From Gemmatirosa kalamazoonensis (GTDB taxonomy: Bacteria; Gemmatimonadota; Gemmatimonadetes; Gemmatimonadales; Gemmatimonadaceae), in assembly GCF_000522985.1 (NCBI RefSeq), contig NZ_CP007128.1, positions 2,898,220-2,962,219 on the forward strand: DNA of 64,000 bases, in the 5' to 3' direction. Position 1 is the stretch's first letter. Every line of letters starts with the position of its first letter. The translations under genes were made by a program, and so were the position numbers. This document shows, in pieces, positions 1-8,713 of this stretch. The notes under the pieces are model-generated. The model ran no database searches, was not told the DNA's origin, and worked only from the letters and a program-made list of their open reading frames with translations.

Positions 1-1
1 G

Positions 2-196
2 TTCGTGCCGCTGCTGACGTACGCGTTCCGTGTCGCGCAGGTGCGCCGACTCGTGAACCTTCCGGTTGCCCTGCTCCTCGTCGAGCTGTTCTACGCCGCC
101 CGCTTCGCCGCGATGGTCGACGCGCTACGGACGATGCGGCGGAATCGCCGCGTGACGGGGCCGAAAGGCCGGTCGGCCGCGACCCAGGACGCGTGA
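2..196 (+). CDS. C-terminal fragment of a probable membrane protein, possibly a glycosyltransferase (partial)
   Basis: This reading frame is open from the left edge and ends with TGA at 194-196. About 64 residues are visible. They hold a hydrophobic stretch (residues 17-37, rich in L, V, A and F), followed by a basic tail with several arginines. Codon third positions are strongly GC, as in a real gene. The pattern resembles the last membrane helix and basic tail of a GT2-type glycosyltransferase or a similar envelope enzyme, which would suit the polysaccharide locus that follows, but the family cannot be proven from this fragment. It converges on the O-antigen-ligase-like gene and the two ends overlap by about 72 bp, so one of the two C-termini may be overextended. 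Confidence 0.5.
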   Translation, partial: FVPLLTYAFRVAQVRRLVNLPVALLLVELFYAARFAAMVDALRTMRRNRRVTGPKGRSAATQDA

Positions 197-1528
197 CGGC
201 GCCTGGGCGACGGGGCGCGGCAGCGCGCTCGTCGCGCCGGCCATCTCCGCCGCGCGGACGCGACGAGCCAGCGCGCACAGCCCGACCGCATAGAACAGCA
301 GGTACGAGTAGGCGTGCGACAGGAAGAACGCCGCCGTGGCGAAGGAGATGAGCGCTGCGAGGATCTCCGGCCGGTGCAGCTTCGTCGGCCCCCGGCTGCG
401 CGGTCGGTACAGCGGCAGCGCGTCTCGCGCCGCGCGATAGAGCATGTACAGCAGGCCGCCGATGCCGAAGATCCCTACCTCCACCATCGCCTGGACGTAG
501 GTGTTGTGCGCGGTCAGCCAGCTCCCGGGAATGCCCATCTGCGTGAGCGCGGCGCCGTCGCGGACCGGGAAGTTGTTCGGCCCGACGCCGAGGATCGGGC
601 TTTCGGCGAAGTAGCCGAGGCCGCGCTTCCAGATCTCGATGCGTCCCTGGTGCGAGGTGTAGGTGTAATCCTGCTCGATCGTGAACAGGGACATCGTTCG
701 GACGCGGAACGTGCGCGGCCCGAACGTCCACGCGGCCGGAAGCGCGATGCCGAGAGCGAGCACGAGCACGACGAACCGACGGATGTTCTGACCGAGGAGC
801 AGCACCGACGTCGCCAGCGCGAAAGCCACGACGCCGCCGCGCGATCCGGTCTTCACGAAGACCACGAACATGATCGTGAGGCAGCCCAGGGCAGCGAGCC
901 GCCACCGGCCTCGCGTCCGCATCGCCATGCCGATGGCGAGCAGCATGAGCATGCTCATCATCGATGCGAGGTCGTTCGAGTCGTAGCTGCCGTACGTGCT
1001 GAGCCGCGCGCCGCCGACGACGTCGAAGCGCGTGCGCGCGATCAAGGCGGTGTACGCGGCGAACACGCCGCCGAAGATCACGGTCCAGTTCATGAGCCGA
1101 TCGAGATCCTGTCGCTTCGGCTGCACGAGCAACATCACGACGGTGAGCGCGATCAGGTACGGCAGCGCGTTGACCGTCGGCATCGAGCCGCCGCGCCACA
1201 GCCCGAACGGCACGTTCAGGCAGATGATGACGCAGTAGAAGAGCGTCGCGCGCAGCTGCCGGTCCCGCAGGGCCGTGTTCCACGCCTTCCCGGGTGTGCG
1301 CACCAGCAGCACGCTGACCGACGCGAACACGCCGAGCACCGCGGGATGCAGCGCCGCGAGCGGCGCATACACCTCGAGCAGTCGAATGACGAGGATGACC
1401 GTGAGCGCGGTCGCGGCCATCCACGCCTTCTCCCAGTACAGCTTCACGTCGGCGGCGGCCGCGGCGGATGCGATCGCCACGGGTGGCGGCCGGAGAGCTT
1501 GGCGCGGCTGGGCGTTCGCAGGAAGCAT
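125..1528 (-). CDS. O-antigen ligase / Wzy-type polymerase family membrane protein
   Basis: This is a 467-residue polytopic inner-membrane protein with about ten hydrophobic helices, starting near residue 35. It carries hallmarks of the O-antigen ligase (Wzy_C/WaaL) family: a TGSRGG segment at residues 227-232, then a large periplasmic loop with GRIEIWKRG (about 295), ILGVGPNNF (about 312) and the conserved HNTY (341) near its end. Members polymerise or ligate undecaprenyl-linked glycans at the periplasmic face. The ATG at 1528 was chosen because the frame upstream of it looks like shadow sequence. The gene is the last of a minus-strand run of glycan genes and lies 35 bp after the glycosyltransferase at 1564. 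Whether it is a polymerase or a ligase cannot be told from sequence. Confidence 0.85.
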   Translation of the reverse strand: MLPANAQPRQALRPPPVAIASAAAAADVKLYWEKAWMAATALTVILVIRLLEVYAPLAALHPAVLGVFASVSVLLVRTPGKAWNTALRDRQLRATLFYCVIICLNVPFGLWRGGSMPTVNALPYLIALTVVMLLVQPKRQDLDRLMNWTVIFGGVFAAYTALIARTRFDVVGGARLSTYGSYDSNDLASMMSMLMLLAIGMAMRTRGRWRLAALGCLTIMFVVFVKTGSRGGVVAFALATSVLLLGQNIRRFVVLVLALGIALPAAWTFGPRTFRVRTMSLFTIEQDYTYTSHQGRIEIWKRGLGYFAESPILGVGPNNFPVRDGAALTQMGIPGSWLTAHNTYVQAMVEVGIFGIGGLLYMLYRAARDALPLYRPRSRGPTKLHRPEILAALISFATAAFFLSHAYSYLLFYAVGLCALARRVRAAEMAGATSALPRPVAQAPSRVLGRGRPAFRPRHAAIPPHRP

Positions 1529-1563
1529 CGATTCGGTGAAGAGAGGTGAAGGCGAACGCGAGG

Positions 1564-2781
1564 TCAACGCGATCCGGGTGCGGTCGACGGGCGACCGGCA
1601 CCGCGCCGAGCGACCTCGTCGTACACCGCCTCGTGCGCTTCGGTCATCGCCTGCAGGCTGAAGTCGGCGAGCGCGCGTGTCCGACCGGCGGCGCCCACGC
1701 TGGCGCGCAGATCGCGATCGCCGAGGAGCCGGCGCACCGCTGCGGCCAGGGCAGACACGTCGCCCGGCGGCACGAGCAGCCCGTCGACGCCGTCCGTCAC
1801 GACCTCGGGAATGCCGCCGACCTGCGACGCGATGACCGGCGTCCCACTCATCATGGCTTCGAGGAGCGACATCGGTAAAGCCTCGCGTAGCGACGGCATC
1901 GCGTACACGTCGGCGGCCGCCAGCAGATCCGTCACGTCCCGCCGGCTGCCGAGCAGGTGCGCGCGCCGCTCCCACCCCTGGGCGGCGATGAACGCGCGGA
2001 GGTCGTCCGTCGCTTCCTCCTCGCGACCCGCGATGGCGACCCGCCACGGCAGCTCGGGAGGAAGCTGAGCGAGCGCCTTCAGCAGGTTGAGGTGCGCCTT
2101 GTTGTGAAACAGGTTCCCGACGGCAACCACGAGCAGCTCGTGCGGCGCCAACGCGAGTTCCCGCCGAATCGCGGTCCCGTCGCCGCGCACGTCGGGAACA
2201 CCGTTGTACAGGATGCGCATGCGATCCGCCGCGGAGCGACCGAGCAGGCCGCGCAGCTCCTCGCGCAGCCCACGCGAGACGGCGATCACCACATCGCTCT
2301 GTCGGAACGCCCAGCGGAGCGCGATCCGCCGCCGTCGCTCGGCCGTCTCGTGCCCCGTGCCGTGCATCGAGATGACGTGCGGCACCCTCGTGAGACGCGT
2401 GGCCGCGGTGCCGTAGACCGCCATGCCGAACATGTGGCTGTGCACCACGTCGGCATCCACACGCCGCACGATCGTCCGGAGCTGCCGCACTGCGGCCGGA
2501 TCGAGCGCCCGGCGGAACTCGACGGAGTGCGTCGCCGTGCCGAGCTCGCGCAGCCGCTCGCCGAGCCAGTCGCGCTTGTGGAGCGGCGACACGAAATGCA
2601 CCTCGTGCCCGCGCGCCTGCAGCGTGCGCGTGAGGTGGAGGAGCATCATCTCGGCGCCGCCGATCACCTCCGTCTCCGATGCGAGCACGATCCGCAGCGG
2701 TCGGCCGCCCGCCAGGCGGCGGACCTCGCGGGCGGGCGCGCCGCGCGATTCGGCTGGCCCCGTGACGGTGCCCGACGTCAC
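1564..2781 (-). CDS. GT4 family glycosyltransferase
   Basis: This is a 405-residue GT-B fold glycosyltransferase of family 4, probably cytoplasmic or membrane-peripheral, transferring a sugar from a nucleotide donor to a lipid-linked glycan. The N-terminal domain has the acceptor-side glycine pair in ETEVIGGAEMM (about residues 36-45). The C-terminal domain has the donor-binding EX7E signature, with Glu at about 300 and 308 in SLREALPMSLLEAM, followed by GTPVIAS and GLLVPPGD. The start is GTG at 2781, which overlaps the TGA of the upstream methyltransferase as GTGA and implies translational coupling. A longer frame to 3045 exists but only re-reads the methyltransferase in another phase. Donor and acceptor are unknown. 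Confidence 0.88.
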   Translation of the reverse strand: MTSGTVTGPAESRGAPAREVRRLAGGRPLRIVLASETEVIGGAEMMLLHLTRTLQARGHEVHFVSPLHKRDWLGERLRELGTATHSVEFRRALDPAAVRQLRTIVRRVDADVVHSHMFGMAVYGTAATRLTRVPHVISMHGTGHETAERRRRIALRWAFRQSDVVIAVSRGLREELRGLLGRSAADRMRILYNGVPDVRGDGTAIRRELALAPHELLVVAVGNLFHNKAHLNLLKALAQLPPELPWRVAIAGREEEATDDLRAFIAAQGWERRAHLLGSRRDVTDLLAAADVYAMPSLREALPMSLLEAMMSGTPVIASQVGGIPEVVTDGVDGLLVPPGDVSALAAAVRRLLGDRDLRASVGAAGRTRALADFSLQAMTEAHEAVYDEVARRGAGRPSTAPGSR

Positions 2782-3647
2782 GAGACGCCGGCCGGCACGA
2801 GGGCGATCCTCTCGATCTCCGAGCCGTCGCCGATCCGTCGCACCGGATGCAGGCCGTCGTCGACCAGGCGGAAAAGCGTCGCGTGGTTCCGGCGGGTGTC
2901 GTCGTGCGTCCGCGCCACGACGAGGATGCCGCCGGGCCGGAGGGCGCGGCGCAGATACCCGACCATGCGGGCGAGCGTCGCCTCGTCGAAGTAGTCGAGG
3001 TTCAGGATGTTCGCCGCGCGGACCACGTCGAACTGCCCGTCCCATGCCGCGTTGGCGCGCGTCAGGTCGTGCTCCACGACGGTCACGTCGCTGCGCTCGC
3101 GCAGGCGCGGGGAGATGAGCTGTACGAGGCGCCCCACGCGCGCCCGGTTCGGGCCACCCACCCAGCGCTCGGCGAGCTCGAACGCCGACTGCAGCGCGCG
3201 CCGAGGGAACGAGCCGCGGGGATCGTGCGGGCGTCCCTTCGCGGCGAACGGCAGCGCGATCTGCAGCACCTGGCCGCTCGGATCGCAGAGCAGGTCCGCG
3301 ACGCCGAACGCGCGGTGGAGGTACGCGTTGACGGTGAGGTCCACCGCGACGACCTGGCGCGGAATGCCGCGCGCCTCCATCGCCTGCACGAGCTCCAGCG
3401 TCGTCATCCCCGACGAGACACCGACGTCGAGCACGCGCACGGGCGTCGTCGCCGAGGCCGCGCCGTCGGCCTCGAGCAAGTCACACAGCGCTGCGTCGAC
3501 GTCCGGGAGCCGGTTGGCGTACGTGGTCTTGTACGTCCCGTTGGGAAGTCGCAGGGCCCGGAAGAAGCGCGTCTCGACGTCGACCTGCTCGGCCGGCGAG
3601 AGGGGGCGCGACGGGAAGAAGAACTCGCGGGCGGTTGGGACCTTCAT
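2778..3647 (-). CDS. SAM-dependent class I methyltransferase
   Basis: This is a 289-residue methyltransferase. The SAM-binding motif I reads VRVLDVGVSSGMTTLEL (about residues 70-86), an acidic residue follows strand 2 (VVAVDLT), and a later segment FDVVRAANILNLDYF matches motif IV. It then has RRALRPGGILVVART, the usual post-catalytic loop of small-molecule methyltransferases. The ATG at 3647 overlaps the TGA of the upstream epimerase (ATGA), and its own stop overlaps the next glycosyltransferase start, so the three genes are coupled. The context suggests methylation of a sugar or lipid intermediate of the exopolysaccharide. The substrate cannot be read from sequence. The Gly-rich loop is slightly unusual, with VSSG where GCGxG is common. 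Confidence 0.8.
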   Translation of the reverse strand: MKVPTAREFFFPSRPLSPAEQVDVETRFFRALRLPNGTYKTTYANRLPDVDAALCDLLEADGAASATTPVRVLDVGVSSGMTTLELVQAMEARGIPRQVVAVDLTVNAYLHRAFGVADLLCDPSGQVLQIALPFAAKGRPHDPRGSFPRRALQSAFELAERWVGGPNRARVGRLVQLISPRLRERSDVTVVEHDLTRANAAWDGQFDVVRAANILNLDYFDEATLARMVGYLRRALRPGGILVVARTHDDTRRNHATLFRLVDDGLHPVRRIGDGSEIERIALVPAGVS

Positions 3648-4735
3648 GTCAGTGGGGCGGGGGACCGGACGTCGATCGGGCCGTCGGCCCGCGAGCCGCC
3701 GGGGTGCACGGCGAACGCGGGCGGCACGGCCGGCGGCACGCGCCACACCGGGCGCCGGCTCCGCCCTTCCGCCACGAACCAGCGCACCATCGCCTCGATG
3801 CCCTCGCGGAGCGTGTGGCGCGGCACGAAGCCCGCCGCGCGTGCCTTGTCCGACTCGAACTTCGTCTGCTCGCTCGCGAGCTTCCGGATGCGCATCGACG
3901 ACACCGGCAGGTTGCGCCCGGTCAGCTTGATGACGAGATCGAACGGCGTCGCGAGCGCGAGCGCGAGCGGCAGCGGCACCGACCACGCGGGCGCGGTGCG
4001 GCCGAGCGACGCGTAGATCGCGTCCGCGATCTGGCGGCTCGACATGTCCGGCTTCTCCACCCAGTTGTACGCCTCGAACGCGCCGCGGTCGCGCCTGTCC
4101 CAGAGGAACAGCGTCGCGTCGACGAGGTTCTCGACGTAGGAGAGGCTCTTCACGTTCTCCATCGCGCCGACGGGGAGGAACGTGCCGCCCGCGATCTGGC
4201 GGATGAGCGAGTACATGTTGGCGTAGTTCCGCCGCCCGAACGTGATCGTCGGCCGGATGACGAGCGCGCGCCGCCCGTCGCCGCGCTCCGTCCAGCGGCG
4301 CACCACGCGCTCGCCGGCGAGCTTCGACGCGCCGTAGTTGTTGTTCGGCGCCGTCGGCGAGTCCTCGTGATGCGGCTCCGGGGCGTCGCCGTAGATCGCG
4401 ACGCTCGAGTAGAAGCAGAGCTCCGGCAGCCCCACGTCGTCCATCGCGTCGCACAGCAGCGCGGTCCCGCGCTCGTTGACGTCGAAGTACGTGTCGCGGG
4501 CGATGCCGAAGTCGTGGTGCGCCGCGGCGAGGTGGAAGACGGCGTCGCACCCCTCGAGCGCGGCGCGCACCGCCCGCTCGTCGCGCACGTCGCCCTGCAC
4601 GAAGCGCGCGGCCGCGGGCGCGTCGGCGTCCGGCGGCACGAGGTCGAGTATGGTGAACCGGTCGCCGCGGGCTGCGAGGCGCTCGCACACGTAGCGCCCG
4701 ATGAAGCCCGAGCCACCGGTGACGAGATAGTGCAT
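3644..4735 (-). CDS. NAD(P)-dependent epimerase/dehydratase (extended SDR)
   Basis: This is a 363-residue extended short-chain dehydrogenase/reductase acting on nucleotide sugars in the cytoplasm. The Rossmann motif TGGSGFIG is at residues 6-13, the acidic segment with a DVRD-type motif follows strand 3, and the catalytic YGASK tetrad motif lies near residue 127 after a conserved SSVAIYGD. The start was set at the ATG at 4735 because the dinucleotide-binding strand begins immediately after it. The longer frame to 4816 adds only low-complexity residues. The stop overlaps the downstream methyltransferase start. It could be an epimerase, dehydratase or reductase of a UDP- or dTDP-sugar. Confidence 0.85.
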   Translation of the reverse strand: MHYLVTGGSGFIGRYVCERLAARGDRFTILDLVPPDADAPAAARFVQGDVRDERAVRAALEGCDAVFHLAAAHHDFGIARDTYFDVNERGTALLCDAMDDVGLPELCFYSSVAIYGDAPEPHHEDSPTAPNNNYGASKLAGERVVRRWTERGDGRRALVIRPTITFGRRNYANMYSLIRQIAGGTFLPVGAMENVKSLSYVENLVDATLFLWDRRDRGAFEAYNWVEKPDMSSRQIADAIYASLGRTAPAWSVPLPLALALATPFDLVIKLTGRNLPVSSMRIRKLASEQTKFESDKARAAGFVPRHTLREGIEAMVRWFVAEGRSRRPVWRVPPAVPPAFAVHPGGSRADGPIDVRSPAPLT

Positions 4736-4792
4736 GTCCAGAGGCGGATGAGGTCCCGGCGTCGACTGGCCGAGCCGGGGAAAGGTAACTGT

Positions 4793-4822
4793 GGGATGCG
4801 CCGGCGATCGGCGCACCCCCGC
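4793..4822 (-). terminator. Hairpin between glycosyltransferase and epimerase genes
   Basis: The arms TGCGCCG (4797-4803) and CGGCGCA (4809-4815) form a GC-rich stem with a 5-nt loop, extended by G/C pairs on each side. It lies downstream of the minus-strand glycosyltransferase that ends at 4851. There is no clear U tract, so it could instead be an attenuating or mRNA-stabilising hairpin. Confidence 0.4.
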
Positions 4823-4850
4823 ATGTCACGCGGCGGCGCTCACGCGGCCC

Positions 4851-6071
4851 TCACGCGGCGCTCACGCCGACCGCGTGCTCGCCGCGCACCACCGCCTCGA
4901 ACGCCCGGCTGGAGCGCTCGACGAGCCGCGCGATCGTGTACTCGGTGGCGATCCGCTCGCGGGCCCGCGCCCCGAGCGCGCGACGCTCCTCCGGCCGCAT
5001 GGCGAGCAGCGTCCGCCACCCCGTGGCGAGGGCCGGTGGATCGCGCGGCGGCACGGCGACGCCCGTGTCGCCGATGACCGCCGCCGCGTCGCCGCTCGTC
5101 GCCGCCACGCACGGCGTGCCGCACGCCATCGCCTCGCCGAGCACGTTCGGGAACCCCTCGCCGAACGCCGACGCGCTGGTGACGAGATCGACCCCGTTGT
5201 AGAGCCCCGTCACCTCGCGGACGGCGGGCATCCACCGGACGCGCTCCGCGACGCCGAGCCGGCGGGCCTCCGCCTCGAGCTCCGCACGGAACGCAGGCTC
5301 GCCGTTGCCGGCGCACACGAAGAGAGGCGTGCGCGCGCCCAGGTCAGCCGAGAGCCGCGCGACGGCGGCGAGGAACGAGTGGTGGTCCTTCATCGGGTCG
5401 AGCCGCGCGGGGAGGCCGATGACCGTCTCCGCCGCGTCGATGCCATTCGCGGCGCGCCACCGCGCCCCAGCCTCCGCGTCCGGCCGGAACGCCTCGACGT
5501 CGATCCCGTTCGGGATCACGATGAAGTTCTCCGCCGGATAGCCCTCGGCGATGTGCGACGCGCGGCCGGCGTGCGAGTTCGCGATGAGCAGGTCGGGGAA
5601 GCGCGACAGGCGCGTTCCTGTCCGGTGCACCACGCGGCGGAACGTCGTGTAGCGTGAGAAATCCTGGTCGGAGATGCGGATCCCCCACGCGACCTTGGCT
5701 CCCACCGCACGCCCGGCGAGCAGCGACAGCTCGTTCGCCGGGATCATGTAGCCGTGCACGAGGTGCGGGCGGATCTCGCGCGCGAGCCCGATCAGTCGGC
5801 GCGCGAACGCGAGCGTGTCCCAGCGGCCTCCCTTGTCGAGCGACACCAGGCGGACGTTCTCGCTGCGCGCGAGGTCCTCCCACATGCCGCCGCCCGCGTA
5901 CATGGCCGCGACGGTCACGTCGAAGCGAGCCTTGTCGAGCCCCCGCGCGAGCGCCGCGAGCTGGCGCTCCGCACCGCCGACGGACAGCTCCCGGATCAGG
6001 AACAGGAGGCGCACCCGGTCGCGTACGGCGTGGGGTGCGGCGGCGGTGGGGCGGCGGTGATTCTGCGACAA
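4851..6071 (-). CDS. GT4 family glycosyltransferase
   Basis: This is a 406-residue GT-B glycosyltransferase of family 4. The N-terminal domain begins with [17 protein letters not shown], including the GGAE motif (about 32-35) that contacts the acceptor or phosphate. The C-terminal domain has [17 protein letters not shown] and the EX7E donor site in [18 protein letters not shown]. It is the first gene of the minus-strand run 6071-125 and is divergent from the epimerase gene at 6251. A candidate promoter (TATATT within an inverted repeat at 6101-6121) lies 30 bp upstream. Three imperfect 11-bp repeats of the form CGGCGCTCACG run across its 3' end and stop codon (about 4836-4868). Sugar specificity is unknown. 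Confidence 0.88.
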   Translation of the reverse strand: MSQNHRRPTAAAPHAVRDRVRLLFLIRELSVGGAERQLAALARGLDKARFDVTVAAMYAGGGMWEDLARSENVRLVSLDKGGRWDTLAFARRLIGLAREIRPHLVHGYMIPANELSLLAGRAVGAKVAWGIRISDQDFSRYTTFRRVVHRTGTRLSRFPDLLIANSHAGRASHIAEGYPAENFIVIPNGIDVEAFRPDAEAGARWRAANGIDAAETVIGLPARLDPMKDHHSFLAAVARLSADLGARTPLFVCAGNGEPAFRAELEAEARRLGVAERVRWMPAVREVTGLYNGVDLVTSASAFGEGFPNVLGEAMACGTPCVAATSGDAAAVIGDTGVAVPPRDPPALATGWRTLLAMRPEERRALGARARERIATEYTIARLVERSSRAFEAVVRGEHAVGVSAA

Positions 6072-6100
6072 CGGTGGCGGGAAGGTCGGAAGAGGAGTGC

Positions 6101-6121
6101 GGCGGAGAATATACCTCCGCC
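6101..6121 (-). promoter_or_regulatory. Inverted repeat carrying a candidate -10 element
   Basis: The 7-bp arms GGCGGAG and CTCCGCC flank an AT-rich centre. On the minus strand this reads TATATTCTCCGCC, matching the TAnnTT...CGCC element seen before several other genes here. It lies about 30 bp upstream of the glycosyltransferase start at 6071. Function is inferred from position and recurrence only. Confidence 0.35.
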
Positions 6122-6250
6122 AGGCGAATCTCGGGCCCTGTGGCGTACGTGCCGCACGAAGCGCGCTTGGCTCGACCCAGGGCCGCGTGTAGGCTTAGGC
6201 GGCGGTGCGCCAGTCGCCCCGCATCCTGCACGCGTCCCCTTCACGCGCCC

Positions 6251-7282
6251 ATGCCCAGCACGGTCCTCGTTACCGGCGCCGCTGGCTTCATCGGTTACCA
6301 CGTCGCGCAGCGGCTGCTCGCGCGTGGGGACCGGGTCATCGGTCTCGACAACCTGAACGACTACTACGACCCGACGCTGAAGGAGACGCGCCTCGCCCAC
6401 CTCCGCGAGCGCGACAGCTTCGAGTTCGTGCTGCTCGACATCGCGGACCGTGCGGGGATGGAGGCGTTGTTCGCGCGCCGCGACTTCACGCGCGTCGTGC
6501 ATCTCGCGGCGCAGGCGGGCGTGCGCTACTCGCTCGTGAACCCGCACGCGTACGTGGACGCGAACGTCACGGGATTCGTGAACGTGCTCGAGGGATGCCG
6601 CCATGGCGGCATCGAGCATCTCGTCTACGCGTCCACGTCGTCCGTGTACGGGGCGAACACCCACATGCCGTTCAGCGAGCACGATGGGGTGGGGCACCCG
6701 GTGAGCCTGTACGCGGCCACCAAGCGCGCGAACGAGCTGATGGCGCACACGTACAGCCATCTCTTCCGCCTCCCGACCACGGGGCTGCGGTTCTTCACCG
6801 TGTACGGGCCGTGGGGTCGCCCGGACATGGCGCTGTTCACGTTCGCGAAGTCGATCCTCGCCGGGGAGCCGATCCAGGTCTTCAACCACGGCCAGATGCG
6901 GCGCGACTTCACGTACGTCGACGACATCGCCGAGGGGGTCGTGCGTGCGCTCGACCGCACGGCGGCGCCGAACCCCGACTGGCGCAGCGATGCGCCCGAC
7001 CCGGCGACGAGCGACGCGCCGTTCCGCGTCTACAACATCGGCAATCACGACTCGGTGCCGCTCCTGCGCTTCATCGAGGTGCTCGAGGAGTGCCTCGGCC
7101 GGCCGGCGATCAAGCAGATGCTGCCGATGCAGCCCGGCGACGTGCCGGCGACGTACGCCGACGTGGACGACCTCGCGCGCGACGTCGGCTTCGCGCCGCA
7201 CACGCCGATCGAGGTGGGCGTGCGCCGCTTCGCCGAGTGGTACCTGTCGTACTACGGCGCCGCGGTGCCCACCGCGACCTGA
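6251..7282 (+). CDS. NAD-dependent nucleotide-sugar epimerase, UDP-glucuronate 4-epimerase-like
   Basis: This is a 343-residue extended SDR enzyme. TGAAGFIG (8-15) binds [16 protein letters not shown] follows strand 2 and is typical of UDP-glucuronate 4-epimerases, and YASTSSVYG and [11 protein letters not shown] carry the catalytic Ser/Thr, Tyr and Lys. [17 protein letters not shown] is also characteristic of the GAE/LpsL branch. The likely reaction interconverts UDP-glucuronate and UDP-galacturonate. It lies 30 bp upstream of UDP-glucose 6-dehydrogenase, which would supply UDP-glucuronate, so the pair forms a short uronic-acid pathway. The start ATG at 6251 is directly followed by the Rossmann strand. 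Confidence 0.88.
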   Translation: MPSTVLVTGAAGFIGYHVAQRLLARGDRVIGLDNLNDYYDPTLKETRLAHLRERDSFEFVLLDIADRAGMEALFARRDFTRVVHLAAQAGVRYSLVNPHAYVDANVTGFVNVLEGCRHGGIEHLVYASTSSVYGANTHMPFSEHDGVGHPVSLYAATKRANELMAHTYSHLFRLPTTGLRFFTVYGPWGRPDMALFTFAKSILAGEPIQVFNHGQMRRDFTYVDDIAEGVVRALDRTAAPNPDWRSDAPDPATSDAPFRVYNIGNHDSVPLLRFIEVLEECLGRPAIKQMLPMQPGDVPATYADVDDLARDVGFAPHTPIEVGVRRFAEWYLSYYGAAVPTAT

Positions 7283-7312
7283 CGCCGGCACTCACTCCCC
7301 TCGGAGGTTTCG

Positions 7313-8629
7313 TTGCGAATCACGATGGTCGGCACCGGCTACGTCGGCCTGGTGTCCGGCGCCTGCTTCGCGGAGTTCGGGCACGACGTCGTCTGCGTGG
7401 ACAAGGACGAGTCGAAGACCGCCCGGCTGCTGCGCGGTGAGATCCCGATCTACGAGCCGGGGCTCGACCAGCTCGTCGCCGACAACGTGCGCGCCGGTCG
7501 CCTCTCGTTCACCACCGTGCTCGCCGACGCGGTTCCCGGCTCCGCCGCCGTGTTCATCGCCGTCGGCACGCCGAGTCGCCGCGGCGACGGGTTCGCCGAT
7601 CTCACGTACGTGTACGCCGCGGCGGAGGAGATCGCCCGCACGCTCGACGGCTACGCGGTGATCGTCGACAAGTCGACGGTGCCGGTCGGCACGGGGCGGC
7701 AGGTGCAGCGCATCATCCGTGAGACGCGGCCCGACGCCGACTTCGACGTGGCGTCGAACCCGGAGTTCCTGCGCGAGGGCTCGGCGATCGAGGACTTCAT
7801 GCGTCCCGACCGCGTCGTGATCGGCACGACGAGCGATCGTGCCCGCGAGGTGATGCGCGCGCTCTATCGACCGCTCTTTCTGCTCGAGACGCCGATCGTG
7901 ATGACGACGCTCGAGACGGCGGAGCTGATCAAGTACGCCGCGAACGCGTTCCTCGCCACGAAGATCACGTTCATCAACGAGATCGCCGACGTGTGCGAGC
8001 GCGTGGGCGCCGACGTGCAGGACGTGGCGAAGGGGATGGGGCTCGACGGCCGCATCGGGAAGAAGTTCCTGCACGCGGGTCCCGGCTACGGCGGCTCGTG
8101 CTTCCCGAAGGACACGCGCGCCATCGCGCAGTCGGCGCGTCAGGCCGGCGCGCCGCTGCGGCTCGTCGAGACGGTGATCGCGGTGAACGAGGAGCGGAAG
8201 CGCGCGATGGCCGAGCGCGTGGTCGCTGCCGCCGGCGGCTCCGTCGACGGCGCGACGATCGGGGTGCTCGGCGTGAGCTTCAAGCCGAACACCGACGACA
8301 TGCGCGAGGCGCCGAGCCTCGACATCATCCCCGCGCTGCAGCAGGCCGGGGCCACGGTGCAGGCGTTCGATCCGGCCGCGGTGCACGAGGCGACGAAGCT
8401 GCTCCCCGACGTGCGCTGGTGCAGCGATGCGTACGAGGCGGCGGCCGGCGCCGACGTGCTCGTGCTGCTCACCGAGTGGAACGAGTTCCGTGCGCTCGAC
8501 CTGGAGCGCGTGCGGTCGCTGCTCGCGCGTCCCATCGTCGTCGACATGCGCAACGTCTACCGGCAGGCGGAGATGACGGCGGCGGGACTGACGTACCACA
8601 GCATCGGCCGCGCGAGCATCGCCGACTGA
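7313..8629 (+). CDS. ugd: UDP-glucose 6-dehydrogenase
   Basis: This 438-residue enzyme oxidises UDP-glucose to UDP-glucuronate with two NAD. The N-terminal Rossmann motif is MVGTGYVGLVSG (about 5-16), the central domain contains VASNPEFLREGSAIEDF and the lysine/asparagine-bearing IKYAANAFLATKI, and the catalytic cysteine is residue 263 in GGSCFPKDT. The length is normal for the family. The start is a TTG at 7313, supported by a GGAGG ribosome-binding site at 7303-7307, five bases upstream; no better ATG precedes the first beta strand. It follows the epimerase gene by 30 bp and is presumably cotranscribed with it. It supplies uronic acid precursor for an acidic exopolysaccharide. Confidence 0.95.
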   Translation: MRITMVGTGYVGLVSGACFAEFGHDVVCVDKDESKTARLLRGEIPIYEPGLDQLVADNVRAGRLSFTTVLADAVPGSAAVFIAVGTPSRRGDGFADLTYVYAAAEEIARTLDGYAVIVDKSTVPVGTGRQVQRIIRETRPDADFDVASNPEFLREGSAIEDFMRPDRVVIGTTSDRAREVMRALYRPLFLLETPIVMTTLETAELIKYAANAFLATKITFINEIADVCERVGADVQDVAKGMGLDGRIGKKFLHAGPGYGGSCFPKDTRAIAQSARQAGAPLRLVETVIAVNEERKRAMAERVVAAAGGSVDGATIGVLGVSFKPNTDDMREAPSLDIIPALQQAGATVQAFDPAAVHEATKLLPDVRWCSDAYEAAAGADVLVLLTEWNEFRALDLERVRSLLARPIVVDMRNVYRQAEMTAAGLTYHSIGRASIAD

Positions 8630-8654
8630 GCGTCGGTCGGGATCGCGAGAGCGA

Positions 8655-8691
8655 GAAGGGGCGGCCCGCGAAATTCGCGGGCCGCCCCTTC
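8655..8691. terminator. Bidirectional terminator between convergent genes
   Basis: This is an almost perfect 18-bp inverted repeat, starting GAAGGGGCGG and ending CCGCCCCTTC, between the convergent ugd and sugar-transferase genes. It is long, GC-rich and isolated, so a two-way transcription terminator is the simplest reading. Confidence 0.8.
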
Positions 8692-8713
8692 GTCGTCGTC
8701 GGCGTGGCTGCCG

